In this document: piece after piece, positions 49,313 to 58,351 of the stretch
Position numbering within the stretch: position 1 is the first letter of the stretch
Layout of the letters: every line of letters begins with the position of its first letter
DNA from: JBBRWO01 sp964388455
Lineage (GTDB): Bacteria; Actinomycetota; Coriobacteriia; Anaerosomatales; JAAXUF01
Reading direction: 5' to 3'
Length of the DNA: 64,000 bases
Assembly: GCA_964388455.1 (NCBI GenBank)
Contig: CAYMAN010000003.1
Coordinates: forward strand, 1 to 64,000
Notes under the pieces: generated by a model
The model's database searches: none
What the model was told of the DNA's origin: nothing
Seen by the model: only the letters and a program-made list of their open reading frames with translations
Made by a program: the position numbers and the translations under genes

Positions 49313-49376
49313 GAGCCGAGAGGCAGCGAAGCCCGTGCCGTCACCGTGGACGACACGGGCACCATTTCGCTGCGAA

Positions 49377-51152
49377 TTACGAGAGACCCATCTTGGCCGC
49401 GGTCTCCGGGACGAATGAGAATACGCTGTCGAGGTCCTCGTCAGTGACGGTGAAGACGACGTTGTGCGGGGGAAGCTCCGCGGTCTTCATCCAGCCAGGG
49501 AGGCGGTCATCGGCGGCGGTGAAGCCGGCCTTGGCGTTGTAGAGGCGCTCCATCGTCAGGACCTCCTTGCCGAGCTCCATGAGGTCGTCGGCGGTCCACT
49601 CATCGCCGGTGTGCGCTTGCATCATCTCGTGGATGGCGGTGAACGCCTCCGGGATGTCCAGCACGGGGAAGGCGACGAAGATGCACAGGCCGAGACTGTC
49701 GAGCATGGCCGTGGCGATCTGAAGGCCTGAGGAGAGCGCCATCTGGCCCTCAGGGGCGAGCGGGTTCACTGTGCCACCGACCGCGAGGATGTTGGCGGTG
49801 ATGGTGTAGCCGGCGGTGTGGTCGGCACCCTGCGGCGTGGTCGCGTAGGTGACGCCGATGCCCTGCACCGAGCGCGGGTCGTAGGCCGGCATGGCCTGAT
49901 GCTTCACGACAGGGATGTGCTCGACGCCGAGCTTGATGCCGATGGCCTCGGCACCGTCCCAGAGGATGCGACCGTCGCCGTCACCGGAGAGGCCGCTGTT
50001 CAGCAGTTCGAGTGCCGAGTCGGCGTCGCCGAAGGCACCCAGACCGCCGTCCATCGCCACTGCCACAGCCGCACCCATCTCGATGGTGTCGAGGCCGAGG
50101 TCGCCGCAGGCGCGGTCGAGCGCTGCGATCTTGTCGAGATCGTCGATGCCGCAGTTGGCGCCAAACGACCAGGCCGTCTCATACTCCGGGCCCTTGGTGA
50201 CGTACTCGCCGGCCTCGTCGACCCAGTAGCGTGAGCACTGGATCACGCAGCCGGTTTGACAGCCGTGGTTGGAGTGGCCGCCGCGAGCGAGGATGATGTC
50301 GCGCTGCTTCTCTCCGCCGATGGCGTCAGCGCTCTCGAACGTACCGCTCGAGAAGTTGCGCGTGGGAAGGCCGCCCGCCTCGGACAGGATGTTCATCAAC
50401 ACGTTGGTGCCGTACATCGGCAGGCCGGTGCCGGAGACGCCGTGGGACTTGAGCGCCTCGGTGAAGCGGCGCGAGGCGGCGACGAACGCGTCTTTGTCGG
50501 CGTGGGGGATGCTGGAATGGCCCTTGTCGGAGATGACGATGGCCTTGAGGCCCTTGCTGCCCATGACGGCGCCGAGCCCGCCGCGACCGGCGAAGCGGTT
50601 GGGGTAGCCCTTGGGGTCAGAGATCGCGATGCCTGCCGAGCGGGCCAGCATCTCGCCGGCGGGGCCGTTGGTGATGGTCGAGTAGCGGTCGCCTTCAGGT
50701 CGCGTGGCCTTGATGGCGTCGGACAGCGGGTAGTTCCCCATGCCGGCCCAGGCGTCGACGCGGTCGATCTTGGTAGAGCCATCGGTCTCGATCGTGAGCT
50801 GATACAGCGCCGAAGGGTCCGCTGGCTTGCCGGAGACGATGAGTGCCGCGATGCCGAGATGCGCCAGACCGAGTGCTGCCTGACCGCCGGAGTTGGACTC
50901 CTTGATGCCGCCGGTCAGCGGGCTCTTCGCGCCGACCGAGAGTCGGCCTCCGTTGGGGGCGTTGGTGCCCGCGAGGATGCCGGGTGCGAAGACGAGCGCG
51001 TTATCCGGACCGAGCGGATCTGCATCTGCGGGGACATCGCGGTAGATGACGGCATCGGTCAGGGCTCGGCCGCTGTACTTGGCCCAGGCTGCCGGGACCT
51101 CTTCCTTGGTGACGGTCAGGTCGGACATGTTGACTCGGAGCAGGTACGCCAT
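49377..51152 (-). CDS. Aldehyde:ferredoxin oxidoreductase-family protein (tungsten type)
   Basis: Tungsto-bispterin enzyme that oxidises aldehydes or related acids with ferredoxin; cytoplasmic, 591 residues. Seen: N-domain with YSGRALTDAVIY, pterin-binding RFAGRGGLGAVMGSKGLKAIVI at about 186-206 (in two halves), 4Fe-4S ligands C298, C302, C306 and C490, the last within DSLGLC. Spacing CX3CX3C differs from the CX2CX3C of Pyrococcus AOR and resembles the YdhV/WOR-like branch. The ATG at 51152 follows TGGAGG with a 7-nt spacer. moaD and the ThiF-like gene follow. The true substrate is not evident. Confidence 0.94.
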   Translation of the reverse strand: MAYLLRVNMSDLTVTKEEVPAAWAKYSGRALTDAVIYRDVPADADPLGPDNALVFAPGILAGTNAPNGGRLSVGAKSPLTGGIKESNSGGQAALGLAHLGIAALIVSGKPADPSALYQLTIETDGSTKIDRVDAWAGMGNYPLSDAIKATRPEGDRYSTITNGPAGEMLARSAGIAISDPKGYPNRFAGRGGLGAVMGSKGLKAIVISDKGHSSIPHADKDAFVAASRRFTEALKSHGVSGTGLPMYGTNVLMNILSEAGGLPTRNFSSGTFESADAIGGEKQRDIILARGGHSNHGCQTGCVIQCSRYWVDEAGEYVTKGPEYETAWSFGANCGIDDLDKIAALDRACGDLGLDTIEMGAAVAVAMDGGLGAFGDADSALELLNSGLSGDGDGRILWDGAEAIGIKLGVEHIPVVKHQAMPAYDPRSVQGIGVTYATTPQGADHTAGYTITANILAVGGTVNPLAPEGQMALSSGLQIATAMLDSLGLCIFVAFPVLDIPEAFTAIHEMMQAHTGDEWTADDLMELGKEVLTMERLYNAKAGFTAADDRLPGWMKTAELPPHNVVFTVTDEDLDSVFSFVPETAAKMGLS

Positions 51153-51236
51153 CTTCGTGCCTCCAGGTGGTTCCACGTGGACGGTTCTCGGTGCAGTGGC
51201 GGTTGCCACGCGCCGCAGGTGCGGCCGTTCCTTAGG

Positions 51237-51665
51237 TCATCCCTCCTCCTCGGCAAGCTCGGTGTTGTGCCACATTGCGAGCACGCCGATGAGCTGCTCG
51301 CGGATTTCCACTCCCAGTTCCAGGTTCGACTCTAGGATATCCGATGATATCGCGCCCGACCCGAGCTCAGGGTGGCTGGTGAATGCTATTTCGACGTGCT
51401 CGATGTCCACGAGCACCGGCGTCGTCAAGGTCTGCTGGCGTACGGTCACCGGAACGAGCACCACAAACCCCGAAGTGTCGGAGTCTGCGAGTCCAAGCTC
51501 GTGTACGAGCTCGCCGAACTCCTCGATCAGGGCGCTGATGTCTGATTCGCCGGGTCGGGGGAGATCGAAGATTCCCATCATCGCATCGAGGTCGCCATAG
51601 TGGCCCGCCGAAAGATCATGGCGAGCTCTTGCGACCCGTGCGGCGTCAGGAAAGAAGTGTGCCAT
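51237..51665 (-). CDS. Hypothetical protein upstream of AOR (142 aa)
   Basis: Unrecognised soluble protein. Seen: N-terminal helix AHFFPDAARVARARHDL, an acidic region with EEFGELVHELGLADSD, beta-strand-rich FVVLVPVTVRQQTLTTPVLVDIEHVEI in sequence, and an acidic C-terminus ending AEEEG. The ATG at 51665 has GAGGGG 7 nt upstream; a longer reading from 51713 is unsupported. It precedes the AOR gene by 84 nt on the same strand and may be a small chaperone or partner of it; that is context only. Confidence 0.7.
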   Translation of the reverse strand: MAHFFPDAARVARARHDLSAGHYGDLDAMMGIFDLPRPGESDISALIEEFGELVHELGLADSDTSGFVVLVPVTVRQQTLTTPVLVDIEHVEIAFTSHPELGSGAISSDILESNLELGVEIREQLIGVLAMWHNTELAEEEG

Positions 51666-51821
51666 TAATCGGCCCCTCGACATGCTGTGGGCTATTGGGA
51701 AGTCAGTACCCATCGACCGTCAGTATCAGTCCTTCGCACGGGTGCGGATTTCGTGCATGAGCGTGCTAGAATCGTCGGACATTTGGGCTTGTCGGCACAG
51801 TGTCTACGGGAAGGAAACGCG

Positions 51822-53213
51822 ATGCGTATCGCAGTTCTCGGCGGGGGTCCGGGCGGGTATTCGGCCGCATTCGAGGCGGCACGTCTGGGCGCCGACGTCA
51901 CACTGGTCGAGCGCGAGCGTCTCGGCGGTACGTGCCTGAACTGGGGATGCATCCCCACAAAGACCATCCTGCGCTCGGCGCACATCTGCCACGACACACG
52001 CCATGCTGCTGACTATGGACTGGTTGCCGCTCCGGCGACCGTCGACGTGGATGCGCTGCGTGCTCGCAAAGAGGGCGTCGTCGACGAGCTCGTCGGCCAG
52101 ATCGAGAGTAGCGCCAAGCGGCTCAAGGTCGAGGTCGTACTTGGCGAGGGCAGGCTTGTGGCGGCCAAGACCATCGAGGTCACGCTGGCTGATGGTGCCG
52201 TGGTGACTGTCGAGGCCGATGCGGTGATTCTGGCGACCGGCTCGGTGCCGTTCCTGCTGCCGTCGATCGACCATTCGCTGTCGCGCGTCTGGACGAGCGA
52301 CGAGGCCACGGCGCTCGGCGAGATCCCTGCCGAGGTCGTCATCATCGGCGGCGGGGTCATCGGCCTCGAGTTCGCCGACGCGTACGCGAATTTCGGCTCG
52401 ACGGTGCACGTGGTCGAGCTTACTCCGGCCGTGCTGCCGGGCAACGACAAGCGGGTGCAGCGAGAGGTGCAGAAGGCGCTCGAGGCGCTTGGCGTCGTGT
52501 TCCACCTCGGCGTGGCTGTCGACAAGGTCGCGCAGGCGGGCGAGCGCGTCACCGCGACGCTCACTGATGGCTCGACACTCGAGGCAGACGTGGTGCTCTC
52601 CGCGCCGGGTCGTCGCCCCAACGGACTCGGCTTCGGCTTCCCAGAGGCGGGCATCGAGATGGACCGCGCGGCCGTGGCTGTCGACGAGCTCTACCGCACC
52701 AACGTCGCCGGGGTCTATGCGATCGGCGACCTCATCGGCGGCATGATGCTCGCGCATGTGGCCGAGGCTGAGGGCGAGGCCGCGGCTCGAAACGCAGTCG
52801 CCGAGCTGCGCGGAGAGTCGCCGAGCGACTCAGTGAACCTCGCGTTCGTGCCAGCTGCGGTCTACACCGAACCGGGCATCGGCGTGGTGGGCTCGACGCG
52901 CGACGGCGCCAAGGAGCGCGGAATCGACTGCGTCCAGGTCGTCATGAAGTTCGCCGGTAACGGCAAGGCGCTCGCCGAGGGTCACTCGGAAGGCTTCGTG
53001 CAGATCGTCGCTGAGAACGGGACCGGCCGCATCGTAGGCGCGCAGATAGTCGGCGCGGGCGCAGCCGAGCTCATCCAGGAGGTCTCGGTCCCGATGGCTG
53101 CCGGTATGACGGTGGCGCAGATCGGGCACTCTGTGTTCGGTCATCCCACCGTGAGCGAGGTCATCAAGTTCGCATGCCTCGAGGCCGCGAACAAGACGGG
53201 TACCAACCACTAG
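51822..53213 (+). CDS. lpdA: Dihydrolipoamide dehydrogenase
   Basis: FAD-linked E3 that reoxidises dihydrolipoyl groups with NAD+; 463 residues. Seen: FAD motif VLGGGPGGYSAAFEA at 5-19, redox disulfide GGTCLNWGCIPTK at about 38-50, the NAD-binding VIIGGGVIGLEFAD at about 170-183, YAIGDLIGG and the C-terminal HSVFGHPTVSEV with the catalytic His. ATG at 51822 follows GGGAAGGAA. No E2 or glycine-cleavage genes are adjacent, but ridA and lipA follow, so a lipoate-related role is clear. Confidence 0.95.
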   Translation: MRIAVLGGGPGGYSAAFEAARLGADVTLVERERLGGTCLNWGCIPTKTILRSAHICHDTRHAADYGLVAAPATVDVDALRARKEGVVDELVGQIESSAKRLKVEVVLGEGRLVAAKTIEVTLADGAVVTVEADAVILATGSVPFLLPSIDHSLSRVWTSDEATALGEIPAEVVIIGGGVIGLEFADAYANFGSTVHVVELTPAVLPGNDKRVQREVQKALEALGVVFHLGVAVDKVAQAGERVTATLTDGSTLEADVVLSAPGRRPNGLGFGFPEAGIEMDRAAVAVDELYRTNVAGVYAIGDLIGGMMLAHVAEAEGEAAARNAVAELRGESPSDSVNLAFVPAAVYTEPGIGVVGSTRDGAKERGIDCVQVVMKFAGNGKALAEGHSEGFVQIVAENGTGRIVGAQIVGAGAAELIQEVSVPMAAGMTVAQIGHSVFGHPTVSEVIKFACLEAANKTGTNH

Positions 53214-53275
53214 TCAGTTTACCGCCTCATCCACGTCACGCGCCGCGGCGCGTACCCACAACCAAGGAGTCGACA

Positions 53276-53668
53276 ATGCCCGAAAGAAGCGTAATCGTCG
53301 CCGATAAGGCCCCAGCCGCCCTCGGACCGTACTCTGCAGCGGTCAGGGTAGGACCGTTCGTCTACTGCTCGGGCCAGACACCAATCGTTCCTGAGACGGG
53401 CGAGCTTGTCGAAGGCTGCGTCGCATGCCAGACCAAGCAGGTGCTGAACAACGTCTCGGCGGTGCTGGAGGCTGCGGGGCTCACCCTGGCCGACGTGGTT
53501 AAGACCACCGTGTTCCTCACGGACATGGACGACTTCGCCAAGATGAACGGCGTCTACGCGGAGTTCTTCGCCGAACCGTTCCCGGCGCGCTCGACCGTCG
53601 CCGTCAAGGCGCTGCCGAAGGCCGCCAGTGTCGAGATCGAGGTTATTGCGGTCGTTAGCGGAACGTAG
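53276..53668 (+). CDS. ridA: RidA-family enamine/imine deaminase
   Basis: Hydrolyses reactive 2-aminoacrylate-type intermediates; 130 residues, homotrimeric in the family. Seen: APAALGPYSAAVRVGPFVYCSGQ, VACQTKQVLNNV, VFLTDMDDFAKMN and the catalytic PARSTVAVKALPK with Arg and Glu (SVEIEVIAV). Good AAGGAG ribosome site. Sits 62 nt after lpdA and 66 nt before lipA. Confidence 0.96.
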   Translation: MPERSVIVADKAPAALGPYSAAVRVGPFVYCSGQTPIVPETGELVEGCVACQTKQVLNNVSAVLEAAGLTLADVVKTTVFLTDMDDFAKMNGVYAEFFAEPFPARSTVAVKALPKAASVEIEVIAVVSGT

Positions 53669-53734
53669 AGAAGTCAGTTGCGCCTGACCTTGCACTCGTC
53701 CGCACTATCTGGCCCGAGAGACCTCCGGTGACAC

Positions 53735-54637
53735 ATGAGTTCCGCCGAAACGACCAACCATCGTAAGAGCTTGCCCCCGTGGCTGCGACGCCCCATTGCC
53801 GCAAGCGGGCAGTTCAGCAAGGTAAACGGACTACTCGACGACCTGTCGGTCAACACCGTGTGCCAATCCGCCAAGTGCCCGAACCGCGGAGAGTGCTTCG
53901 CGAGCGGCACCGCGACATTCCTGATCATGGGCGATGCCTGTACTCGCGGATGCCGCTTCTGCGCGGTCGAAACACGCGTCCCGGCGCCTCTCGATACCGA
54001 TGAGCCTCAGCGCGTTGCGCAGGCTGCGGCGACCCTGGGACTCAAGCACGTCGTCATCACGACGGTCACCCGCGATGACCTCGACGACGGCGGCGCGGCT
54101 CATTTTGTCGCCGTGGTTGATTCAGTCCGAGTGGCGTTGCCCGACGCGGACATCGAAGTACTTACCAGCGACTTCGGCGGACGGCTCGAAAGCGTAGATA
54201 CGGTCGCAGCGGCGAGACCGGACGTATACAACCACAACCTCGAGACTGTGCCGCGACTCTACGAGGAAGTGCGTCCTGGGGCGGACTACGCTCGGTCCCT
54301 CGCCGTGCTCGCACGAGTTCACGAGACACAGCCGGATCTGCCCACCAAGTCCGGACTCATGCTCGGCCTCGGCGAAACCCCGCAGGAAGTGTGCGCAGTC
54401 ATGGATGACCTGCTCAGCAACGGTGTGTCTATACTGACCCTCGGGCAGTACTTGAGGCCCAGCACAGCCCATCTTCCGGTGGTCGAATACGTCGAGCCCA
54501 CCGTCTTCGCCGAGCTCTCGCGGGAGGCGTACCGCAAGGGGTTCTCGGCGGTCGCCAGTTCCCCGTACGTGCGCTCGAGTTACCATGCCGGTGAGCTCGC
54601 CGAGAAGGCAGGCGGTTCTGACGTCGATCCGGGCTAA
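53735..54637 (+). CDS. lipA: Lipoyl synthase
   Basis: Radical-SAM enzyme inserting sulfur into octanoylated E2/H proteins; 300 residues. Seen: auxiliary cluster motif CQSAKCPNRGEC at about 43-54, radical SAM CTRGCRFC at about 69-76, VTRDDLDDGGA, NLETVPRLY, and the terminal VRSSYHA whose Ser binds the auxiliary cluster. ATG at 53735 is preceded by a modest CCGGTGAC region. Its stop overlaps the convergent cyclase gene by 4 nt. No lipB/lplA next to it. Confidence 0.97.
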   Translation: MSSAETTNHRKSLPPWLRRPIAASGQFSKVNGLLDDLSVNTVCQSAKCPNRGECFASGTATFLIMGDACTRGCRFCAVETRVPAPLDTDEPQRVAQAAATLGLKHVVITTVTRDDLDDGGAAHFVAVVDSVRVALPDADIEVLTSDFGGRLESVDTVAAARPDVYNHNLETVPRLYEEVRPGADYARSLAVLARVHETQPDLPTKSGLMLGLGETPQEVCAVMDDLLSNGVSILTLGQYLRPSTAHLPVVEYVEPTVFAELSREAYRKGFSAVASSPYVRSSYHAGELAEKAGGSDVDPG

Positions 54638-55665
54638 AGCTCTTGCTCCACAACGATCACTGAGCCCGCGCGGTCGCGCCCCGCAGCCTTCGCCTCGTAA
54701 AGTGAGTGGTCTGCGGCTGCCAGAAGCTGCTCCGCCGTTGTCGGGATCGCGCCTTGCGCTAGGCCACCACCTACGCTCACGGAGAGCTGAACGTCGGATT
54801 CGCCGCACATGAAATCCGTCTGCCGTACCACCTCAACTATCCGGTTCATGAGCAGTTCGAGCTCAGCGGCGTCCGTCTCCGGTGCGAGGATTGCGAATTC
54901 GTCGCCACCGTAGCGGCCCACGACGTCTGACGTGCGCACCGCCTGGCACAGCGCAGCGGAGATGGTGCGCAACGCATCATCGCCACGCAGGTGCCCGAAC
55001 GTGTCATTGATCGACTTGAACCTGTCGATGTCGACGAGCAGCACGCCCAGGGGGTGCCCGTACCTCTGGGACCATGATGCCCACTGGCGGACGTATCCGT
55101 AGAAACCTCTTCGGTTGTAGAGGCCGGTGAGCGGGTCATGCATGGCGAGCGTGGAGAGACGCTGCTGATCGCGGAACGATCGAGCCAGCACGCGGGCGAG
55201 GAAGTGCGCAATGTCGGTGCGGGAGTGTCGCGATTCGATGCACATGACCAAGCGCATCACGTGGCGCGAGTACGCCTCGTTATGTTCAGTTGATGAGCCC
55301 GGATTCACCAGATCGAGAAGCTCGCCGAACGCAGGATCGAGCATGAAGAACTCCATGTGGGCGGCGAGGTCGAGCATCTCGTCAGTCGAGAGTTCTGCCA
55401 AATCGGTCGGTGTGAGAAGCGTGATTTCCTCGGCGAGCTCCTGGAGACGGGCGAGAATCGTGCTCTCGTCTGCGACATCGGGGACCAGGCCCTCACGCCA
55501 CGCCTCGAGCAGCTCCGTCCACCAGCCGACATGCGAGATCTCTTCAATCCCCATGCGCTTGAAGGTCGCGCACACTTCCTCATCACGGCAAGCTTGCGCC
55601 AGCGCGGCATAGGTGTTGGCGGCGTGTGTGTCCAGCTCTGCACACAGCTCGAGAATGGCCTGCAT
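54634..55665 (-). CDS. Diguanylate cyclase with ferritin-like (diiron) N-terminal domain
   Basis: Makes cyclic di-GMP; 343 residues. Seen: C-terminal GGDEF domain about 175-343 with DPLTGLYNRRGF, VDIDRFKSIND and active site G253GDEF; an intact inhibitory I-site R244xxD247. The N-terminal 150 residues form four predicted helices whose acidic and His residues match a ferritin/rubrerythrin diiron set: E10, E42xxH45, E105, E144xxH147. A redox or oxygen-sensing role is inferred, by analogy with hemerythrin-GGDEF proteins. No membrane segment. Convergent with lipA; an SD-like GGAGG precedes the ATG. Confidence 0.88.
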   Translation of the reverse strand: MQAILELCAELDTHAANTYAALAQACRDEEVCATFKRMGIEEISHVGWWTELLEAWREGLVPDVADESTILARLQELAEEITLLTPTDLAELSTDEMLDLAAHMEFFMLDPAFGELLDLVNPGSSTEHNEAYSRHVMRLVMCIESRHSRTDIAHFLARVLARSFRDQQRLSTLAMHDPLTGLYNRRGFYGYVRQWASWSQRYGHPLGVLLVDIDRFKSINDTFGHLRGDDALRTISAALCQAVRTSDVVGRYGGDEFAILAPETDAAELELLMNRIVEVVRQTDFMCGESDVQLSVSVGGGLAQGAIPTTAEQLLAAADHSLYEAKAAGRDRAGSVIVVEQEL

Positions 55666-55899
55666 CCCTACCTCCAGCTCAGAGGCCGATTTACGTTCCA
55701 GTGTACTTCTCTTTGGCCAAGTAATGGGTATACTTCATCCATGGGGGTCGCCCGATGAGAGTCGGAGCAATCTTCTTCATGTGTGCGGGGCGTCCGTTCT
55801 CTCGGGAGCGGGCGCTTCGCCTTTGTGTAGGGAATAGAATGGGAGCGGAACTCATCCGCTGACAGCCGCGAGTGGGCCGACGAGAAAGAGGTGGGGCTG

Positions 55900-56196
55900 G
55901 TGGACAGCATCGACGAGCTGGACATGTATGAGGCCGACAAACGGCTCAAGCTCTACAATGAATATCAGGATGCCATCCGCGTCTTCCAGTACTACGTGGA
56001 GACCGAGCTTCGGGCGTACTTGTGCAACGGCGTCGACGTCGACCCGGTCGCAGCCCCTGGCGGCATCTTCTTCAAAGTGACGCTTACCGACACTTGGATA
56101 TACGAGGCGGAGCGCCCGCAGCGCTTCGTCCCGCAGGTCATCATCTATGAAGTGGGACCTGTGCACGTGCAGAAGCTGCGCGGCGACGACGAGTAG
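55900..56196 (+). CDS. DUF2469-family protein
   Basis: Conserved actinobacterial protein of about 100 residues and unknown function. Seen: LYNEYQDAIRVFQYYVETELRAYL at about 17-40 (in the first helices), CNGVDVDPV, FFKVTLTDTWIYEAERPQRFVPQV, the family's characteristic core. GTG at 55900 has GAGGTG 6 nt upstream; the GTG at 55891 is an alternative. A TAGAAT -10-like hexamer lies at 55835-55840. It precedes ligA by 16 nt and is probably co-transcribed. Confidence 0.88.
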   Translation: MDSIDELDMYEADKRLKLYNEYQDAIRVFQYYVETELRAYLCNGVDVDPVAAPGGIFFKVTLTDTWIYEAERPQRFVPQVIIYEVGPVHVQKLRGDDE

Positions 56197-56212
56197 AACG
56201 GTGGCTTCACCC

Positions 56213-58351
56213 ATGTCGCCTCAGGATTCCGAGGAGTACCGCCGCGCGATGAGTCGTGCAGAGGTGGTGCGTCGTGAGATCGAACATCACGCGTACCGCT
56301 ACTACGCGTTGGATACCCCGGAAATCTCTGATGCTGCGTACGACTCGCTCGTCCGCGAACTCGAGGCTCTCGAAACTGAGCACCCGGAGCTCGTAACGGC
56401 CGACTCCCCGACGCAGCGTGTCGGCGCGACGCCGAGCAGCCAGTTCGCACCGGTGCAGCATGCTTCTCGGCTGTACTCGCTCGACAACGCGATGGACCTC
56501 TTCGAGCTCGACGCGTGGCTCGCGCGGACGCTTGAGGCAGCCGGGACGCGGCCGTGCGAGTTCGTGTGCGAGCTCAAGATCGACGGATCGTCGTTGTCGC
56601 TGACGTATGAGGATGGCGCGCTCGTTAGGGCGGCGACGCGCGGCGACGGTCGAGTGGGCGAAGACGTGACCGCCAACGTGCGCACGATCCGCGACATTCC
56701 TCTCAGGTTGAGGTCGAACCAGAGTGGGGCAGTCGAGGTCCGTGGAGAGGTCTACCTCCCCAAAGCCAGCTTCGAACGCCTCAACGCCGAGCAGGACCTC
56801 GCAGGTGCCGCGCCGTTCGCCAATCCTCGCAATGCCGCTGCCGGGAGTCTGCGCCAGAAGGATCCCAGGGTGACCGCATCACGCGACCTCGCCACCTTCC
56901 TGTACGCGGTGGCCGAGCCCCGAGTGCTGGGCGTGACGTCCCAGACGCAGGCGCTTTCCTGGTTGAGGGACGCCGGCTTCCGCGTGAACCCGGACGTGGA
57001 ATCGTGTGCGGATCCTGAAGCGGTACGGGCGTTTTGCAACGCGGCGCTCGATAAACGCGACTCCCTCCCGTATGAGATCGACGGAGTCGTGATCAAAGTG
57101 GACTCGCTCGCTCTTCAAGACGAACTCGGCTACACCAGCAAGGCGCCGAGGTGGGCGATCGCCTACAAGTTCCCGCCCGAGGAGAAGACGACTGTTCTGC
57201 GCGACATCGTGTTGCAGGTAGGGCGCACGGGCACGATCACGCCGGTGGCCGAGTTCACGCCGGTCGTCGTCGCCGGTTCGACGATCGCGCGAGCGACCCT
57301 GCACAACGAAGACGAGGTTGCGCGCAAAGACGTCCGGGTCGGCGATACGATCGTGGTGCGCAAGGCCGGCGACGTGATCCCCGAAGTTGTCGGACCAGTG
57401 CTGGGCCTACGTCCACCTGAGGCTGAGGCTTGGCGCTTGCCGCAAACCTGCCCCAGCTGCGCAGGACAGATATGGCGTGAGGAGGGTGAAGTCGCCTCGC
57501 GGTGCACCAACGTCGGGTGTCCGGCCCAGCGCCTGGAGCGATTGGCGCACTGGGCGAGCCGTGGGGCGGCCGACATCGATGGCATGGGCTACGAAATCGT
57601 CACGCGCCTGGTTGAGACCGGCCTGCTTCGCGACGTCTCAGACTATTACAGGCTCACAATCGATCAACTGGCGACACTCGACACCGGACGCCTGAGGGTC
57701 GACGGTACCGTCATCACCCTCGGCAGCACCATCGCCGAGAAGCTTGTCGGAAGCATCGACGCCAGTCGCACCCGGCCGCTTTCGCGGCTGGTGTTCGGTC
57801 TCGGCATCCGTCACGTCGGCTCGACGGTGGCCGAGGCGCTTGTCGGTGCGTTCGGCAGCATCCAGGCGATCGGGGCCGCCGCCGCGTTCACGCCACCCCT
57901 CCCTGGTGATGGGCTCACCATCGCCGCCGCATTGGCGGCCGACCCTCTGGCCAGCGTTGAGGGAATCGGTCCCAAGATCGCAGCAAGCATTCGGGCCTTC
58001 TTCGCCAATCCCGACAATGTCGCCGTCATCGGGCGGCTGCGCGACGCCGGCGTGGTACTCGCCGAGGAGCGCCAGGCCCCCACTCGCCCGCAGACGCTCG
58101 CAGGCCTGACGTTTGTGCTCACCGGCGCGCTGTCGCGCTACACGCGAGATGCAGCCGGCGCGGCCTTAAAGGAGCTCGGCGCGAAGGTCTCGGGTAGTGT
58201 CAGCAAGAAGACGTCGTTCGTGGTCGCCGGTGAAGATGCCGGCAGCAAGTACGACAAGGCGGTTGAGCTCGGCGTCCCCGTGCTCTCTGAGGACGATCTG
58301 GTCAGAATCATCGAAAGTGGCGAACCACCGGGATCCGGTGACGAGCGATGA
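56213..58351 (+). CDS. ligA: NAD-dependent DNA ligase
   Basis: Seals nicks with NAD+; 712 residues. Domains: Ia about 1-65; adenylation domain with Lys122 in ELKIDGSS, RGDGRVGEDVT; OB fold with RTGTITPVAEFTPV; zinc finger CPSC...CTNVGC at about 426-450; HhH repeats about 460-600; BRCT about 630-710 with LTGALSRYTR. ATG at 56213 is favoured; GTG 56201 is a possible alternative, and neither has a strong ribosome site. Four coupled genes follow with ATGA/GTGA overlaps. Confidence 0.97.
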   Translation: MSPQDSEEYRRAMSRAEVVRREIEHHAYRYYALDTPEISDAAYDSLVRELEALETEHPELVTADSPTQRVGATPSSQFAPVQHASRLYSLDNAMDLFELDAWLARTLEAAGTRPCEFVCELKIDGSSLSLTYEDGALVRAATRGDGRVGEDVTANVRTIRDIPLRLRSNQSGAVEVRGEVYLPKASFERLNAEQDLAGAAPFANPRNAAAGSLRQKDPRVTASRDLATFLYAVAEPRVLGVTSQTQALSWLRDAGFRVNPDVESCADPEAVRAFCNAALDKRDSLPYEIDGVVIKVDSLALQDELGYTSKAPRWAIAYKFPPEEKTTVLRDIVLQVGRTGTITPVAEFTPVVVAGSTIARATLHNEDEVARKDVRVGDTIVVRKAGDVIPEVVGPVLGLRPPEAEAWRLPQTCPSCAGQIWREEGEVASRCTNVGCPAQRLERLAHWASRGAADIDGMGYEIVTRLVETGLLRDVSDYYRLTIDQLATLDTGRLRVDGTVITLGSTIAEKLVGSIDASRTRPLSRLVFGLGIRHVGSTVAEALVGAFGSIQAIGAAAAFTPPLPGDGLTIAAALAADPLASVEGIGPKIAASIRAFFANPDNVAVIGRLRDAGVVLAEERQAPTRPQTLAGLTFVLTGALSRYTRDAAGAALKELGAKVSGSVSKKTSFVVAGEDAGSKYDKAVELGVPVLSEDDLVRIIESGEPPGSGDER

